NCBI GenBank assembly: GCA_964017195.1 | Contig: OZ024897.1 | Location: 40,710,924 to 40,774,923 of the forward strand | Reading direction: 5' to 3' | Origin: Siderastrea radians | Taxonomy: Eukaryota > Cnidaria > Anthozoa > Scleractinia > Rhizangiidae | Length of the DNA stretch: 64,000 nt | Shown: in pieces, positions 1-12,500 of the stretch | Position numbering within the stretch: the stretch's first letter is position 1 | How the letters are laid out: each line of letters starts with the position of its first letter | The notes under the pieces: generated by a model | What the model saw: only the letters and a program-made list of their open reading frames with translations | What the model was told of the DNA's origin: nothing | Databases searched by the model: none | Position numbers and translations under genes: made by a program

Positions 1-326
1 ACGCAAGGGGTCGTGACGGGACAAATCTTAGTTTTATCGAGAGACGGCTTAATAATTTGCGCGTTTTCCTTCTCATCAGTGGTTCAAAAACGTTTTAGAC
101 GTAGAAGTAGGTGAAATTATGTCAATTATGAATTTTGCCAACGCGGGATTCCTGTTTCAACCAAACGAGAGCAAACCTTGGAGCTGAACGCTTGTGTACG
201 AACTGTAGCTCCGAAGGAACTGGACGAAAAACCAAGATACATGTGCCGTGTCAAGCAATTAATGATGACAGTTTTTCCAGTTGCGAGGTTGATTTAAGAC
301 AAAGCCGACGCTTCGTCCTCAGTTAA

Positions 327-760
327 CCAAAGCGTAATATGAGAGTTGTTTACAATTCGACCCAAAATATAAATCGGCAGTTTTCCGTGCAAAATACCTA
401 AGAAGCGAAATAGAGTTTGAAAAACCTTACTTGTTATGTGTTTGCTGTGTTTTTCCCGCTTTTCCGAGCTTCTGGAGGCCGTTTTGGGCGATTTTCTGTT
501 TAACGGTCGATTCGACGTCATGTCAAAGTTGAGTACGTGACAAACGGCTAACAAGACGTCGCATCGACCGTTAAACAGAGTAATTTCGCCCAAAATGGCC
601 CCCACAAGCTCGGAAAAGCGGCAAAGACTCAGCAAACACATAACAGGTAAGGTTTTCAAACTCTATTTTGATGTTTAGGTATTTTCCACGGAAAACTGCC
701 GATTATTTTAAATCGAATTAATCAGCTCCATACAAACCGTCTCTCATATTACGCTTTTGT
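327..760. repeat. Fold-back (long hairpin) repeat
   Basis: Two arms of roughly 195-200 bp run in opposite directions around a centre near 541. The outermost match pairs AAAGCGTAATATGAGAG (329-345) with its reverse complement at 741-758. The innermost match is a 24-bp arm containing TTTAACGGTCGAT, repeated inverted at about 561-585. Arms are diverged by point changes and small indels. No transposase lies inside. It is probably a MITE or fold-back element; no target duplication was identified. Confidence 0.7.
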
Positions 761-785
761 GACCTGTGCTTATAAAAGGACATAT

Positions 786-1040
786 ATCTAGGTTTCGCTA
801 GTTTGAACATTTCAATAGATTCTAGAACGTCGCATGAAAGTTTAGAAGGATAACTTCGTCCCCCTTGACTGAACGCCTCACATGTACCGAACGTTTCATG
901 ATGTCGAATGATACAATAAACTGCGCCAGGAGTTGCAGGAGCTGCTGTGGAGATCGCTGTCGGTCCCTCTCCAGTCAAATAACGATCAATTATTCGTGTT
1001 CTCGTTTTGTTGTGGAGAGTTGTACTTGGCCTGTTCTTCC
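786..1040 (-). pseudogene. Helix-turn-helix-like coding fragment, possibly transposase-derived
   Basis: An open stretch on the minus strand reads as a compact helix-turn-helix-like segment: RPSTT, then RIIDRYLTGEGPTAIS, AVYCIIRHHETFGT and KLSCDVLESIEMFKL. Spacing and composition resemble the N-terminal DNA-binding region of Tc1/IS630-like or psq-type transposases. No catalytic domain follows, and it borders the fold-back repeat. It could instead be an exon of an unrecognised gene. The family is not named because the match is by eye only. Confidence 0.3.
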
Positions 1041-1234
1041 GACCTAAGGTATTAACATAAGCAGGTCTGAACATTTCGAAAAATCCGTGACAGATTCGGA
1101 ATCTCCTTTCGATTTTCGAAAATCCCTCTCTGAAACTCTGAAAACACAAGGTGAATGTCCAAATATGGAGAACGTGACTCGTCACGTTGATTTGAATTTT
1201 AGAGTTTCCATTCACGCGTGACGTGGATCAACTG

Positions 1235-2010
1235 TAATATTTTACTAAACAGTTAATAATTAAAAGATAATTTAAAAGTAAAATTTTAAATCACTTAAAA
1301 TCATACTAAACACGTTAGGGAGGACCATTATACTTTTTTTCGCGGGTTTTTTTTTCCTGCATGAATTTTTTTCGTGACCAAAAGTTTTGTATGAATTTCA
1401 TTTCACTAGTTTGCAATAAATTTTTTGCTTTGTGCCGCCATGCACGATTTTTATTGCTTCTACAAAAGTTGTGCAGGGATTTTTTCGTATTTGTCCAAAC
1501 CCACCCCCCTTAAAATAAAAAGGTTCCGTCCCTTAAATAAATAAAACAAAATCAATTTAATAATGAACCCATTTTTTAGAGACATCTTAAGATGTTACCA
1601 GAAAACTCACGCTCCTCCATAACAGGGCGCAGCTCATGCGACATAAATTTCGATCTGCATGGAGCCTGTTGGTGAAAAGACATTTGTTTTCTGGCTTGAA
1701 AAGGAGTCGAAGAACCAATTACTGTGCGGGTTACAGTCGGGGAAACATTCAACTGTAGTACGTGCTTTATTTTCAAATTCGTGCCAGATACCACAAGTTT
1801 TCTTATGAGAGCCTCTCGCGGACATGGCCAAACTACCGACGAATTTGAAAGAGTAAAACAGGCACTCAATCGAATGTTTTTCCCCATTTCAACCCCCCTC
1901 CCCCAACCGAAAAAAATATATAACTGGCCCATCCCTAACGTGTTTAGTATGATTTCAAGTAATTTAAATTTTACTTTATTTTTTAATTTTAACTGATTAT
2001 TAAAATATTA
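1235..2010. mobile_element. 776-bp TIR element, non-autonomous
   Basis: The ends are inverted copies of each other. The left end begins TAATATTTTAC at 1235 and the right end finishes TAAAATATTA at 2010. The match extends about 85 bp inward, including CCTAACGTGTTTAGTATGAT on the right and its complement at about 1302-1321. The interior has only short, non-conserved open frames, so this looks like a MITE-like derivative. A clear target duplication beyond AT-rich flanks is not visible. Confidence 0.65.
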
Positions 2011-2040
2011 AGTCCATTTCTTATTATTACAAGTCAGTAA

Positions 2041-2096
2041 AAGTCAGTCCAGAGTCCAGTCCAGAGTCCAGTCCAAAGTCCAGTCCAACTTTTCCA
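2041..2096. repeat. Short tandem repeat of AGTCCAGTCC units
   Basis: About three imperfect copies of an 18-bp unit containing AGTCCAGTCCAGAGTCC. No function is suggested by the sequence. Confidence 0.7.
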
Positions 2097-4451
2097 TTTG
2101 GCCTCGCAAGGTAGGCGGCATAATACGTTGTATCATAGTGTTTTCGATGTTATCTTGGTTCAGTTGAATGAGTGGATTCCCGTCTTGTTGAAATGCCGTT
2201 AAAAATCTGCTTTGTTTTAACATAGTAAGACTCAGCACCACTCCAGAAAGCCGAGGCTTTTTTCAAAGATCAAGAAAAATATTGTGTGTGCATTGGCATG
2301 TGTAACTTATGGTGATCCTATCTTAAAGGACCTTTGTAATTGTTAGTAGTATTCCAGGAATTAAATCTGTAATTTGCATACAATTCTTCCCGCTCGGATC
2401 ACTAAACAGTAAAATTTACTGACGGGGAAGTATTTAATTTCCAAAGCTGTAACTTTCCTGGTTAAAAGTACAATGACAGAGATTTCTTTTTGTGTAGTCT
2501 TAATCATTGAATGGCACATACCAGACGCCGTTTTAAGCGGCCGAAGTTGGCCTTCATTTTACCTTGTGATAAACGAGGTTAAGAGCGGCACGATAAGAAC
2601 GCCGCTTGAAAATGTTCGAAACCAAACATTGGCAAATTAATTACATAGTTTTAAAGTACAAAGGTTTGTTTCGTGGTTTGTTTCGTTTTAAAAGCATCTT
2701 TTTTACGCTCTCACCGGCTTTCTAAAGTTGAGTGAGAATTTGACCGGTTTAGAGACCCTAAAACCGCCAGTTTATGCATTTTTCAAACTTTTTAAATTTT
2801 CGTCCGTTAAATAACTCTTTGGAACTTTGGATTATTTTTTCTTGAATTAGCTTACCCAAAGGGATGTTTTGGCAAAATAAAAAAACTCGATTTTTTGGTG
2901 AGTGAAGGCGACTCTCCTAACACCGACATATCTATTGTTGGAATGATATATAGAAAAGACCCGGTGCTCTGCAACAAAGCTAATGAAGAGAAACAGCATA
3001 CTTGGATAAAAGAAGTGGTTTCTATTTTGCCGAAGTGGTAATATTGACTGTTATTGGTTTGTCCTGGGGCAAAGAAAAATTCTTTAAGTCTTCCAAGCGG
3101 TTCTTTAATTAAATTGAGTATTCATCGGCAGCGAAAGGAAATCAGTTGAACAAGCTTCTTCAAGTCATTGTTTTTATTTAGTTTTTTTATAGTCTTTCTC
3201 TTAATTCTGTCCTTGTGATCCTGTAAAACACAACATACAATCCCAAACTGGTGTCCATTTACGCGTTGCTTAATCCTGAACTCCGTTGAAGGAAAACCTT
3301 CCCTGATTGCGGTAAGATTTATTTTTCGAAACTCTGTGTTTTTAATAAGATTTTCAAGCACATTCCACTTTGGAAGAAGTTGTTGCTCTCCATCGCATAC
3401 GTTGCTAATCCTTGTTTATGTTAACAATGGTTAACTTGTAAGTAATTGTACAGTAGCATATATAACTCAACTCAAGTACAGAAACTCAAAAGAAGTACAG
3501 AAAGCAGCCTGTCTTACCAGGATTAAGACAACCTTTGTTTCCAAGGTGTAAAAGAAGCATTAGTCGCCATTCTGAGCGAGGTGCCGACGAATTCACTGCA
3601 GATAGTATCAATCTGCACGAGGAGGAAAACATTCCGCTATATTTGGTGCCGATGATCCAGCGGTTTGAAAGCAAATGATGTAACGTTCTTCGACAAGCAC
3701 CGATCCACCCAAAACGTCACTTTTTCAAACGCAAAGAAAGTCATCAGGGCGAAAGAAACGCCCAACGAAATAAACCTGCAATAAACAGACTTGAAACCGC
3801 GTGACAGTTTCTGCACATGCGCAATTGCCTATCTTTTCGTGTCGAAATAACATAATTCCGCTTCCGCTCAGTAAATTTCTTTGATTTTTTGCATGTTAAC
3901 ATCTTATGTGCCCAAAGATTTTTTTCAAGCGAGTTTAAAAAAATTCTGTCAGACGGGAGAAAAGTTAAAGGTAAATTTCAAAAAAAATGTTTTTTGCAGA
4001 AAGTTTCTGACAGAATTTTCTTAAACTTAATCCCTTAAGTAGCTTACAAGAATCAAAGGCCGCGCGCAAAATTTAAAGAAATTTCACCGTCAAATTTTCC
4101 AGCAAACTCAGGATATCTCTATTTTATTGTCATACTTAGAAGCCCAACTGCGTTGCCATGGCAACAAATTTCTTAAGGAATCTACAAAAAACTGATACTT
4201 TGATATTATCATTATTTTGTCGCAAAATTTGATCCTGATTGGCCTCCTCTAACATAAATATTTTAACTCCTAAGTATAATGCATGGAAGAAAAACAAGAA
4301 CCTTTTCGGGCCACCTTAACTACCCTTACTGCTAAGCCACTGATTACAACTCGACTGCAGGTGGCTGAATACCTTAACTGTAGACCTGTTTAGGTTTTTG
4401 GAACATGAGAACCAGGAGATACTCGAAATGGTTTTTCTCCGGGTACTCCGC
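2097..4451. other. No gene seen
   Basis: AT-rich DNA with short, unrelated open frames only. No exon with convincing splice sites, RNA gene or clear repeat was recognised here. Confidence 0.5.

Positions 4452-4542
<91 letters not shown>
4452..4542. repeat. (GATT)n microsatellite
   Basis: About 22 near-perfect copies of the tetranucleotide TGAT/GATT. Any open frame across it is an artefact of the repeat. Confidence 0.95.
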
Positions 4543-5084
4543 TTACTTATTTTCTCAAGATACGTAACATGCACAGACACTGCCGCCAGTTGTTTTTAAC
4601 TTCAGGACGTTTATCATAGTCTGATAGCAAATAAACGCAATATATATTGATATTATTTTCTGTGCGTCAGAAAGAATAAGTGCCTCTTTTTAAGTGAACT
4701 TGACTGGTGTCTATTGAGTCGCCGCTGCTTAATTCCCTTTCGCAAACGGTCGCTGCCTTTTTGACGGTCGACGCCATCATTCGTCACCAAGCCTTTAGTC
4801 ATGGTAGATGTAATATATGCTTTGGATTAAGTTACAATAAGGCAACAAACAAATTTTTAAATAGTCTTAGAAAGAATGAAGTTTAAGCCCAAGTTGAATT
4901 TACGTTAAAAGTTCGGGAAAGGGCTAGGGCCATCTATTATACATGTATTATAGATGTATCAGTTATGAAAGACAGCTAATTATAATATATACTTTAATTT
5001 AGTTCTTTTTATGTCTTTGTATGCTAAAGTATTTGACATAATAAAACTGTTATTATTAATTTTTCGGAATTGTGGCGGACTGGT

Positions 5085-5165
5085 GTGGTAATGTAGTGAT
5101 AAGGGAGGGAGATTAGCGTACGAAAGGATCGGGCTCGATTCTGGGTCGTGAATGTCTCTCTTTCA
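5085..5165 (+). repeat. tRNA-derived SINE head, degenerate
   Basis: The stretch carries a Pol III A-box-like TGGTGTGGTAATG followed about 45 nt later by a B-box-like GGCTCGATTCTG. It does not fold as a complete tRNA. It is best explained as the 5' head of an old tRNA-derived SINE. Confidence 0.4.
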
Positions 5166-6790
5166 ATAACAGTTTAAGTGTCTTAAAAATGGCAACGACC
5201 TTATACGAAAGGGAAATTTGCATCGCCGCTGAAAATATAATCTATATATGACTTAGTTGACCCCTTTCACCAACCCCACCCCTACACTCAATACCCTCAG
5301 TGTCTAGTCAATTAGGATCCCTAGTCAAGGTCTATCTGTCGGACTTTGAGTCTTGTCTAACTTCTCCAATCTTAACCGCCCTTGAGCTTATATAGTTTCA
5401 TTGTGACGTGTTTTACTTCTTTGGAGGTTTACCTGGCTCTAAATTTAAACCGTGAACTTGGTGTATGCGGGGCTTTCCCCGCAAACAATATTTAGCCTGT
5501 GTCATCAGTTCCTACTTCCTCTCACTGCGAACTTTCTGATATACTATCTCTTGGGCTGCAGGAAGACTTGAAAAACATTACTAATATGTTTATTGACCCC
5601 AATGACGCATCAGACACAACTTGAAGAGGTTTGCTCATGGCGGAAGATGTTGTGCCTGTGCATGCAATAAATCACAAATTGTGTTCAACTTCATTGTTTG
5701 TGTATTTTGAAAACAAGAGGTATTACCTTTTTCGGTTCAAAAGAACGAAAAACTCAAGTAAATTTTCACGGAAAAAAGGAATTCGTGAGGCACTTTCTCC
5801 AGTAAAACCTTTAAGAGATCAGAGGTCTTAACTCTTGGAACTTCACGATATTAATTTAATAAACGATACAACCTCGGGTAAAGATTACAAAAGATTTCCG
5901 GTCTTGTTAAATCATACACTTGAAATAAAGTTCACTTCTGTCGGTTCGTTATGTCGGTTTCCTACTACTAAATCGTTAATTCACTTAATTAAATGCCCCT
6001 CACAAGTGTGATGTAATCCCAAAGCCTCAAATCTCTGTGAGAAACTCTGTAACCAGTGTCTCTCATCGGTTGGTCAATATAATTGAGTGCCAGCCGCACT
6101 CGAGACCTCCGCCATGCTTTGGCTGGTGTTTGAACAGGATAATGCACAAACGAGGAATTCGAAAGTTAAGTTAGTTAATTCCCATAGGCAGGTGAAGCTT
6201 CTTTCGAATTCGGCTTCCAAAATCCCTCGAGTGTTTACAACAGGCTCTGCAAGCACAACGTGGCCGTTTCTATTTCTGTAAATCCAAGTAAATGTAATGA
6301 GACAGTATGCTCGTGTTTGACTAATCTCACCTAAAACGGCTGCACAACCCATCAGACCCGTGTAATATGAGCAAAATTTCATAAAACGTGATTTTTTTGT
6401 TTTCTAGAGGATTCCAGCAATTGTAACTTACTAGTATATATATTTTTTCTACCGTTTCGAAACCTGCAAGGTTGCTTTTAGTATCAAAAACACTACATGA
6501 TGATGAAATTGTCTAAAATAGAGTAACCTGTTCCCTCTTTAACAATATCACCGACGCTAACGCTTTGGACACTTTGATTTGTTGACGGAGCAACATGACA
6601 GAACAAATAAACAGAGTAACAATATACAAAAATATAGAGCCTTCGTTTAAGTGGAGTTTCATCTAACTCGACCAACGTACTCAAATTATTCTAATATTAA
6701 CTTGGTCGTTCACAAAAATAATTTCTTTCAAGTGCTGCACATCCTCATTTTGTGCGCTGTAAGCTCGTTCAAATATAACATCATAGAAAG
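5166..6790. other. 5' flank of galaxin-like gene 1, no gene seen
   Basis: No exon or RNA gene was recognised. The last part contains the likely promoter of the downstream gene. Confidence 0.4.
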
Positions 6791-6794
6791 TGCG

Positions 6795-6800
6795 TATAAA
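6795..6800 (+). promoter_or_regulatory. Putative TATA box of galaxin-like gene 1
   Basis: TATAAA (in GCGTATAAAAGAG) lies 49 bp upstream of the ATG at 6844. This predicts a transcription start near 6825 and a very short 5' leader. Galaxin-like gene 2 has a similar arrangement. The call is by motif and position only. Confidence 0.5.
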
Positions 6801-6843
6801 AGAGTTGAGGTTTTGCGGTAAGGAAGCAGAACAGACCGCAGAG

Positions 6844-7015
6844 ATGGCCGCAGCGCGTTTTCTTTGCGGAGTCGTTGTTGCCCTTGCATGTGTCGCTTTG
6901 CTGGCGGTGAAAGGTGAAGAAGAAAAGCTATCGTCTCATGAGGAAGTGGCTGTGATAAAAAATGATGAGTCGGCTCAAGGTCAGAGGGATCTGCCTCAGA
7001 ATGTCAGACAAAACG
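6844..7015 (+). CDS. Galaxin-like gene 1, exon 1 (signal peptide, acidic segment)
   Basis: Encodes MAAARFLCGVVVALACVALL and a stretch rich in Glu (GEEEKLSSHEE). It ends one base into a codon, exactly the phase needed by the repeat exon at 8412. Confidence 0.8.
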
Positions 7016-9397
7016 GTTAGTATTTATGATTTACTTATTAAACTAGTAAATTTAAACTAGTAAACTTAAACTGTTTCCCAAGAGGAAGAAAGATTTCAAC
7101 TGGTTACAAGGTTGAAATAAACCTAATTTAGGTTAGTAATGGTATTTCACTGCCTTATGTCGAAGCAAGTCAGCTGTATTTTAATATTCAATAACATCGC
7201 GTTCTTCTCCAAAAAATTATTATAGATGATCTCAGTATCTGAGTCAAGCTAACGTGATAGTTTTAGATTTTAAACTGAAGAAAACTACAGAGCAGTACTT
7301 TCCCACAACGAAAAGTCTCTTGTTTTGATTTGTGTGTCGGCACTACTTGGATTGGAACGCATGGGGCAAAATTGTTACAAAATATTAGCTAAGCCTGTTA
7401 ACATGAGGTTTGTTTCAGGACTAAAAGATTTTCAAACAACACTTTGCATAATATCCTGCTCGAACAAAAGAAACCAAGTTAGAGGTGCAAGGACGTTTGT
7501 TTAGAAAATGATCATTAGTTTAGATACATGATCGCTTTTTTGACCGGGTATCAACATTATGTTATTGCAAATTGTATTCTAAACGTCGTCAATCCTGAGA
7601 GAAGTGTATGCCTGATATTAGTGAGGAGAGCTTTATATTAAAGCACAGACACAAGAGGCAATTCACAAACGATAACCAGGAGTAAAATGTTTCGTAGTTT
7701 TCATATTATCGCAGCTGCAGCCAGGTGAATGTCAAGCAACTGAGGCAAAAGTAAGAGCTTACCGTTTATATGATAACGTGGCGACAAAGAGAACATGTGA
7801 AAGGAATGCCAGCCAATCACGACCGTCTGTGTTTTAACTTAAAATTTCTTTTTGCAGAAACACTTGATCCCGTATTGGTTCTTTTGCTTAGACTTGAGAT
7901 TTGCCCTCCTTATATATGTTGCGGTTCAATTTTATCCTTGATTCAATTTTTTATTTTCCTTTGTTTTGTACTCATTATCATGCATTACCATACACAAAAA
8001 CAAAGGAAAATAAAAACTGAACCAAGAATAAAATTGAACCACAACATATACACGCCTCTCAGCAATGTTGAGCCCCCAGCTAGACGGTTTTAATCACAAC
8101 GAAGCATTTTGGTGAAGGTCCATTTATCTCGCTTCCATGTTTTAACCGCTGGGATCTAGCAGCCTGCAGGCTCAGCTGCAAGGGGAACTATTCATGAAAG
8201 TTATTCGAGTACCGGACCTAAATCCACCCAAACTGTGAATGAAAATACCTCCATCAATTACCCTTAAATACAATAAACCTGGAACAACACGTGCACTGAT
8301 ACAATTTCTCTTTTTGTGCTAATTAACTACGAGGTAAACATCCTAAAATGACTAAAAGGATCTTTAAATCGTAAATTTTTCATTCCTTATTATTTGATGT
8401 GATTTTTGCAGTTAAGAGAAACCACGGCGGCATTATTATAAGGCCGTATAAAGAGCGACGATGCCCTTACCACACCAGCAGGCATTGTTGCGGGGGATAT
8501 GTCATCGACGACCCATCACGGAAAACATGCTGCAATGGACGCATCATGCTAAAAAGCATGTCTTCATACCTGTGTCGCAAAGTTACATGTGGTCGTTCGT
8601 TGTACGATGGCACACGCCAGAGGTGCTGCTACGGTCAAGTGATACCAAGACGACACAAATGTAGACGACAGCGCTGTGGCCGAGATCACTATGTCACCTA
8701 TATCCAACAGTGCTGCCACGGAAGAGTCATTGCCAAATCGGTTCCTTGTCAACAGCAGAAGTGTGGTGGGATTAGCTTTAATCCAAGTATCCAGAGGTGC
8801 TGCTCTGGTCGGCTAGTGTCCCTCCAGTCCACTTGCACCAGGTCGCGTTGTGGTTACTTGCACCCCAATCCTCTTACCCATCAATGTTGCAATGGTCGAG
8901 TGATCCTTGGCAGCCTGCCTTGCGCTCGACCCCAGTGTGGTAGAGTACGCTTTAATCCACTTACACACAAGTGCTGCCATGGCCGAGTTATTCAAATCAG
9001 CCACCCTTGTTTCTATCGAGTACCTTGCGGCCATTCCTTCTTCAACCCTCAAAGGCAACAATGTTGCCATGGGCAAATACTTCCCAGATATGTACCTTGC
9101 ATACCCTTCCTGTGTGGTGGATTCAATTATAATCCACTGACAGACCAGTGTTGCAATGGAAAAATCGTTTCCAGGTTCCGTCGGTGTCCTGATATTGGCC
9201 CTCATCAGCAGCTATGCGGTGGCAACTTTATTGACCGTTCCCGTCAAAAATGTTGCCGTGGAAGCATCGTATCACCTTTGACGTCAACTTGCGTGAGGTG
9301 TGGTATTTCATTTTTCGTTCCGTCGGGCTTCCGGTGCTGTCACGGCCAAATAATCCTCGCGTCCATTCATTGTGGCTCTCTTGTTCCTTCTGGGTAG
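6844..9397 (+). CDS. Galaxin-like gene 1 (two coding exons, 385 aa)
   Basis: Proposed join of 6844-7015 and 8412-9397, 1158 nt in all, with a phase-1 intron (donor ACG|GTTAGT, acceptor TTTTTGCAG|TT). The protein has an N-terminal signal peptide (about residues 1-24, hydrophobic VVVALACVALLAV), a short acidic segment (about 25-57), then 11 di-cysteine modules of the form CG-x(n)-CC-x-G-x-V-x(n)-C. This CC-spaced repeat is the hallmark of galaxins, secreted proteins first described from the organic matrix of coral skeleton. Extensive disulfide cross-linking is likely. The acidic region is much shorter than in the paralog at 17-21 kb. An unrecognised small exon inside the 1.4-kb intron cannot be excluded. 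The start was chosen because the TATA-like box lies 49 bp upstream and the signal peptide begins at this ATG. Confidence 0.85.
7016..8411 (+). other. Intron of galaxin-like gene 1
   Basis: Begins GTTAGT and ends TTGCAG. It contains a 60-bp inverted repeat at 7909-8057 and no exon with the expected phase-1 acidic coding pattern. Confidence 0.6.
7909..8057. repeat. Intronic hairpin repeat (MITE-like)
   Basis: Two about 60-bp arms pair as a hairpin. The left arm contains GTTCAATTTTATCCTTG and TTTTATTTTCCTTTGTTTTG; the right arm is the reverse complement with a few changes. The loop is about 25 bp. Confidence 0.75.
8412..9397 (+). CDS. Galaxin-like gene 1, exon 2 (di-cysteine repeat domain)
   Basis: Contains 11 CC pairs, most in the context CGG-x-x-x-NP-x-x-x-x-CC-x-G-x-V/I. 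The last module ends CCHGQIILASIHCGSLVPSG then TAG. A basic KERR sequence before the first Cys module could be a proprotein-convertase site that would separate the acidic peptide; this is inference. The long single exon matches the architecture of the downstream paralog. Confidence 0.85.
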
Positions 9398-9565
9398 CTT
9401 AGAGCATACTGAGTCATTCTTTTTATTTGTCAATGCTATACCTTCGTATGTTATAAAAGATTCTGAAAAGAAATTGGCAGCTGTACTATAAGCGTTTTTG
9501 AAGAATGTAAACTCAACTAAAAATGAAGTAAAAAAGTCTATTTATTTATTTATTAATTTTCTTGC

Positions 9566-9571
9566 ATTAAA
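9566..9571 (+). terminator. Putative poly(A) signal of galaxin-like gene 1
   Basis: ATTAAA, the commonest variant poly(A) signal, 169 bp after the stop codon. Other weak candidates exist nearby, so the 3' end is uncertain. Confidence 0.35.
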
Positions 9572-12500
9572 GAGGGTAAATTAATTAGTGTACAGTAAAA
9601 TCAGTACCTCAGTGGAGTGGAGTTAATAAGAGGTCAACTCCTTACGGAGGATTCATTTGGTTATTAGGAATTCTTACAATTACAATTTCTTATGATCCCC
9701 AAAGATTATAAGACGGTAAAATATTAACTCCAGCTTTGGTATAATATATAATGACTCTAGGAAATTATTGTGTTTTCAGAAGGTGCTTTTCATGTAGTTC
9801 AGCAACGAACAATAGTTCTGTTTAAAATTTGGGAATTGTAGCCAGCTACGAAAGACTTACAGGGACTTGCAAAATTCCCAATGGCTTCGCCCTCTACCAA
9901 AAGGACGGGCGTTGACACTTTTCCTACCAGATTGATAGGTGACAGACAAAGAACATAGTTCCAAGTTTTGCTATATTTATTTCATTCAAATGAAAGCTAC
10001 TGATCAATTTTTTCCTATCGAACAGTTTATGCCGTTGTGCAATTGCTTTTCCCTTTTGATGCAATGAAGAAAACCTAAGGGTAGCATTTTGTAAAAAATC
10101 GGAAGCGTTGAGCAGCCCTTTCAGGTCATATTATTATCATTGATTTTAGGTTTTCTGGCATGAAAGAGATTATCAGCACCTTTAAAGCCACGCCATTATT
10201 GATGTCGCTAAGTGATCAAACTCCAGTCTCTTTTTTAACTACTTTTAACAATTTAACTAGTTATATTAAACCTGTAACCACTGGACTATTTATAATCTGA
10301 GTGTTTATTCTAAGGGGGCTAAGTCATGGTGATTTTCCTGTGCCAACGTTAAGAAAACATATAGCTTTTCTCAGACGCAAAATGCTCCTAAAACCTAGAC
10401 GAATAAATCAGAAGTATTTTCTCAAAGGAGAAACAAACATAACATTTTCTAGGATTTATCCTAGACAGATGCATGGTAGGAACTTGACAAAATTGGGTTA
10501 CAATCTATTCCCATCGCAGCTGTACGGAGCCAGAAGCACTGTTCAGTAGTTCCAGTGCACTAATAGAGTCATTTGTAGCAACGCTGGGCCTGTTTTTAGG
10601 TTAATTGTTTTTACGTTTCCACTGACACAAATGGATCCTTCGTCTTTATAAAGTTCTACTAAAACCAGCCAGCATCGCAAGAAATTTTACATGGCATTTT
10701 GTGCCAAGTGTGCAAGTGTAACAATTTTTTCTTCTCGATAAAAATGAACTATTGAGAGAGAATTTATCGACTGAAATCACTCTGTCTTTTCAAAACTGTA
10801 AAAACAAATTAACATTTACAACTCAAACATTTCCTCCAATTTTACTTTGCTTGCGCAGTAATGAAATTGCGACACACCTTTCATAATCGAAATCATCTAG
10901 CCACGTGCGTATGCGAAATTCAACAGACCAGTGACTCTCAACGATTACCAACTTGGTTTTCCGACTAAAAGACGTAAAATAGCGCATGGCTTTTAATGCT
11001 GAGTTACCTTGCGAAAAAGTAACCTGTGGAAACAGACGACTCTTCACGGCGCCAAAGTTGTCATCCACGAAATGACGATTGAGAAGAATCCACACCAAGA
11101 ATTGATAAATTCTACACGTCAAAGCAGCATTGCTCCTAAATGACCCTTTTTCAAAACATGTTAGTAATAACACTGAAAAATCACATAGAGTGCATGAGTT
11201 TTTGCTGCTAACACTGCAAGACGGCAACTTGGTTTTAAAGTGCGTACCTGGGACCAGTATTGAGAAGATGCTAGACATGTAAAATATGATACAAATAAAC
11301 ACTTTGCTGCTTTTTTCACCGGAAAAAGGTGAAAAACATGCATTTTATTTAAAAAGCCACAGGGTGCTTATGACAGGATATCTTATAACCATAGGATCCC
11401 ATTCTTATCAAACTTTGCCGTAATGTCTCTAAGAGATATGCGTACAGCTACTGAAAACAATTGGCCCTGAAAAAAAAATTCCTCTCGAAAAAAATTGAAA
11501 AAAGCGTTATGGGGGTGGCATCCACACCCATCTTGCACGTCCCAGGGTTCAGGCGGCTATGGACCTTTGCTTATAGCCACGTTAACTCAAAATTTTTGCC
11601 TGTTGGAGTCCTAATGCTTAGGCCTAGTAGACAAGCCTCAGGGAATGCTGCATCGATTTGTACCCGTGGAAAATACAAAGAAAATCAACACTCCTTTACA
11701 ATGTCATAGTACCTTCTTATGAGTCTTTATAACGATTAGTGCAACAAAAAGGTAAACTGCACAACTAAAATCAACGCCATTTCCCTGTCTTGGCTCACGT
11801 CATTACTGTTTTCCAGAGGAAGCAAATATTGAGAGCTTATACTAGTTTCTTTTTTTTTTTTTTTTGTACGGTTAATATTCGCAAATGGTGATATTAAAAG
11901 AATTAAGGCATACTTGTATTGTAAAAGGTTCGATAAGAGTTTCTTTCAAAAACTACATAAAAGAAAGAAGTGATCATTCTATTGGCTTCGAACTGTTTTA
12001 ATACCTGAGCTGTCAATCTTAACGTACTTCTTTTGAAGTCCTGGTGACACACAGTGAAATACTATTGTTTTTAATTAACAATTAAAATGCATTTAACGAA
12101 GAAGCTATGCGAGGTTGGTTTCCGCCCCGCTGAAACTTTTTGTGACGCGTAGTCTGAGAACATTTTAAAACGAAGAAGGCAATATCACAAGTTATATTTA
12201 ACCTATCAAATATTTTCGCTTGCGTGTGCTTTGTCAAAATGGTTCACCCTAACTAAATCACATTATATTTTTTAGGTGATATCCCCTGGCAAAGTGTGTT
12301 TCTAAGACGTTAATTGTGACCTTTAAGAACGGAAGAGCGTGTTTTGGACCACTGGACATCAACATACTTATTGATAAAATAATATTGAAAACACTAAAAG
12401 TTCAACATCATATAATGCATAAAATTTTTTAATGTGCGCACGACTTTCAGGAAAGATTTTTAAAGAATAATAAATCTTACAATGATCTTTGTTTGCACGG

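Noticed and set aside
7770..8093. Plus-strand open frame with a hydrophobic stretch in the galaxin-like gene 1 intron
   Set aside because: It runs through the intronic hairpin repeat; the hydrophobic part is translated T-rich DNA.
10823..11302. 159-codon minus-strand open frame
   Set aside because: No domain, no splice partners, composition like translated AT-rich spacer.
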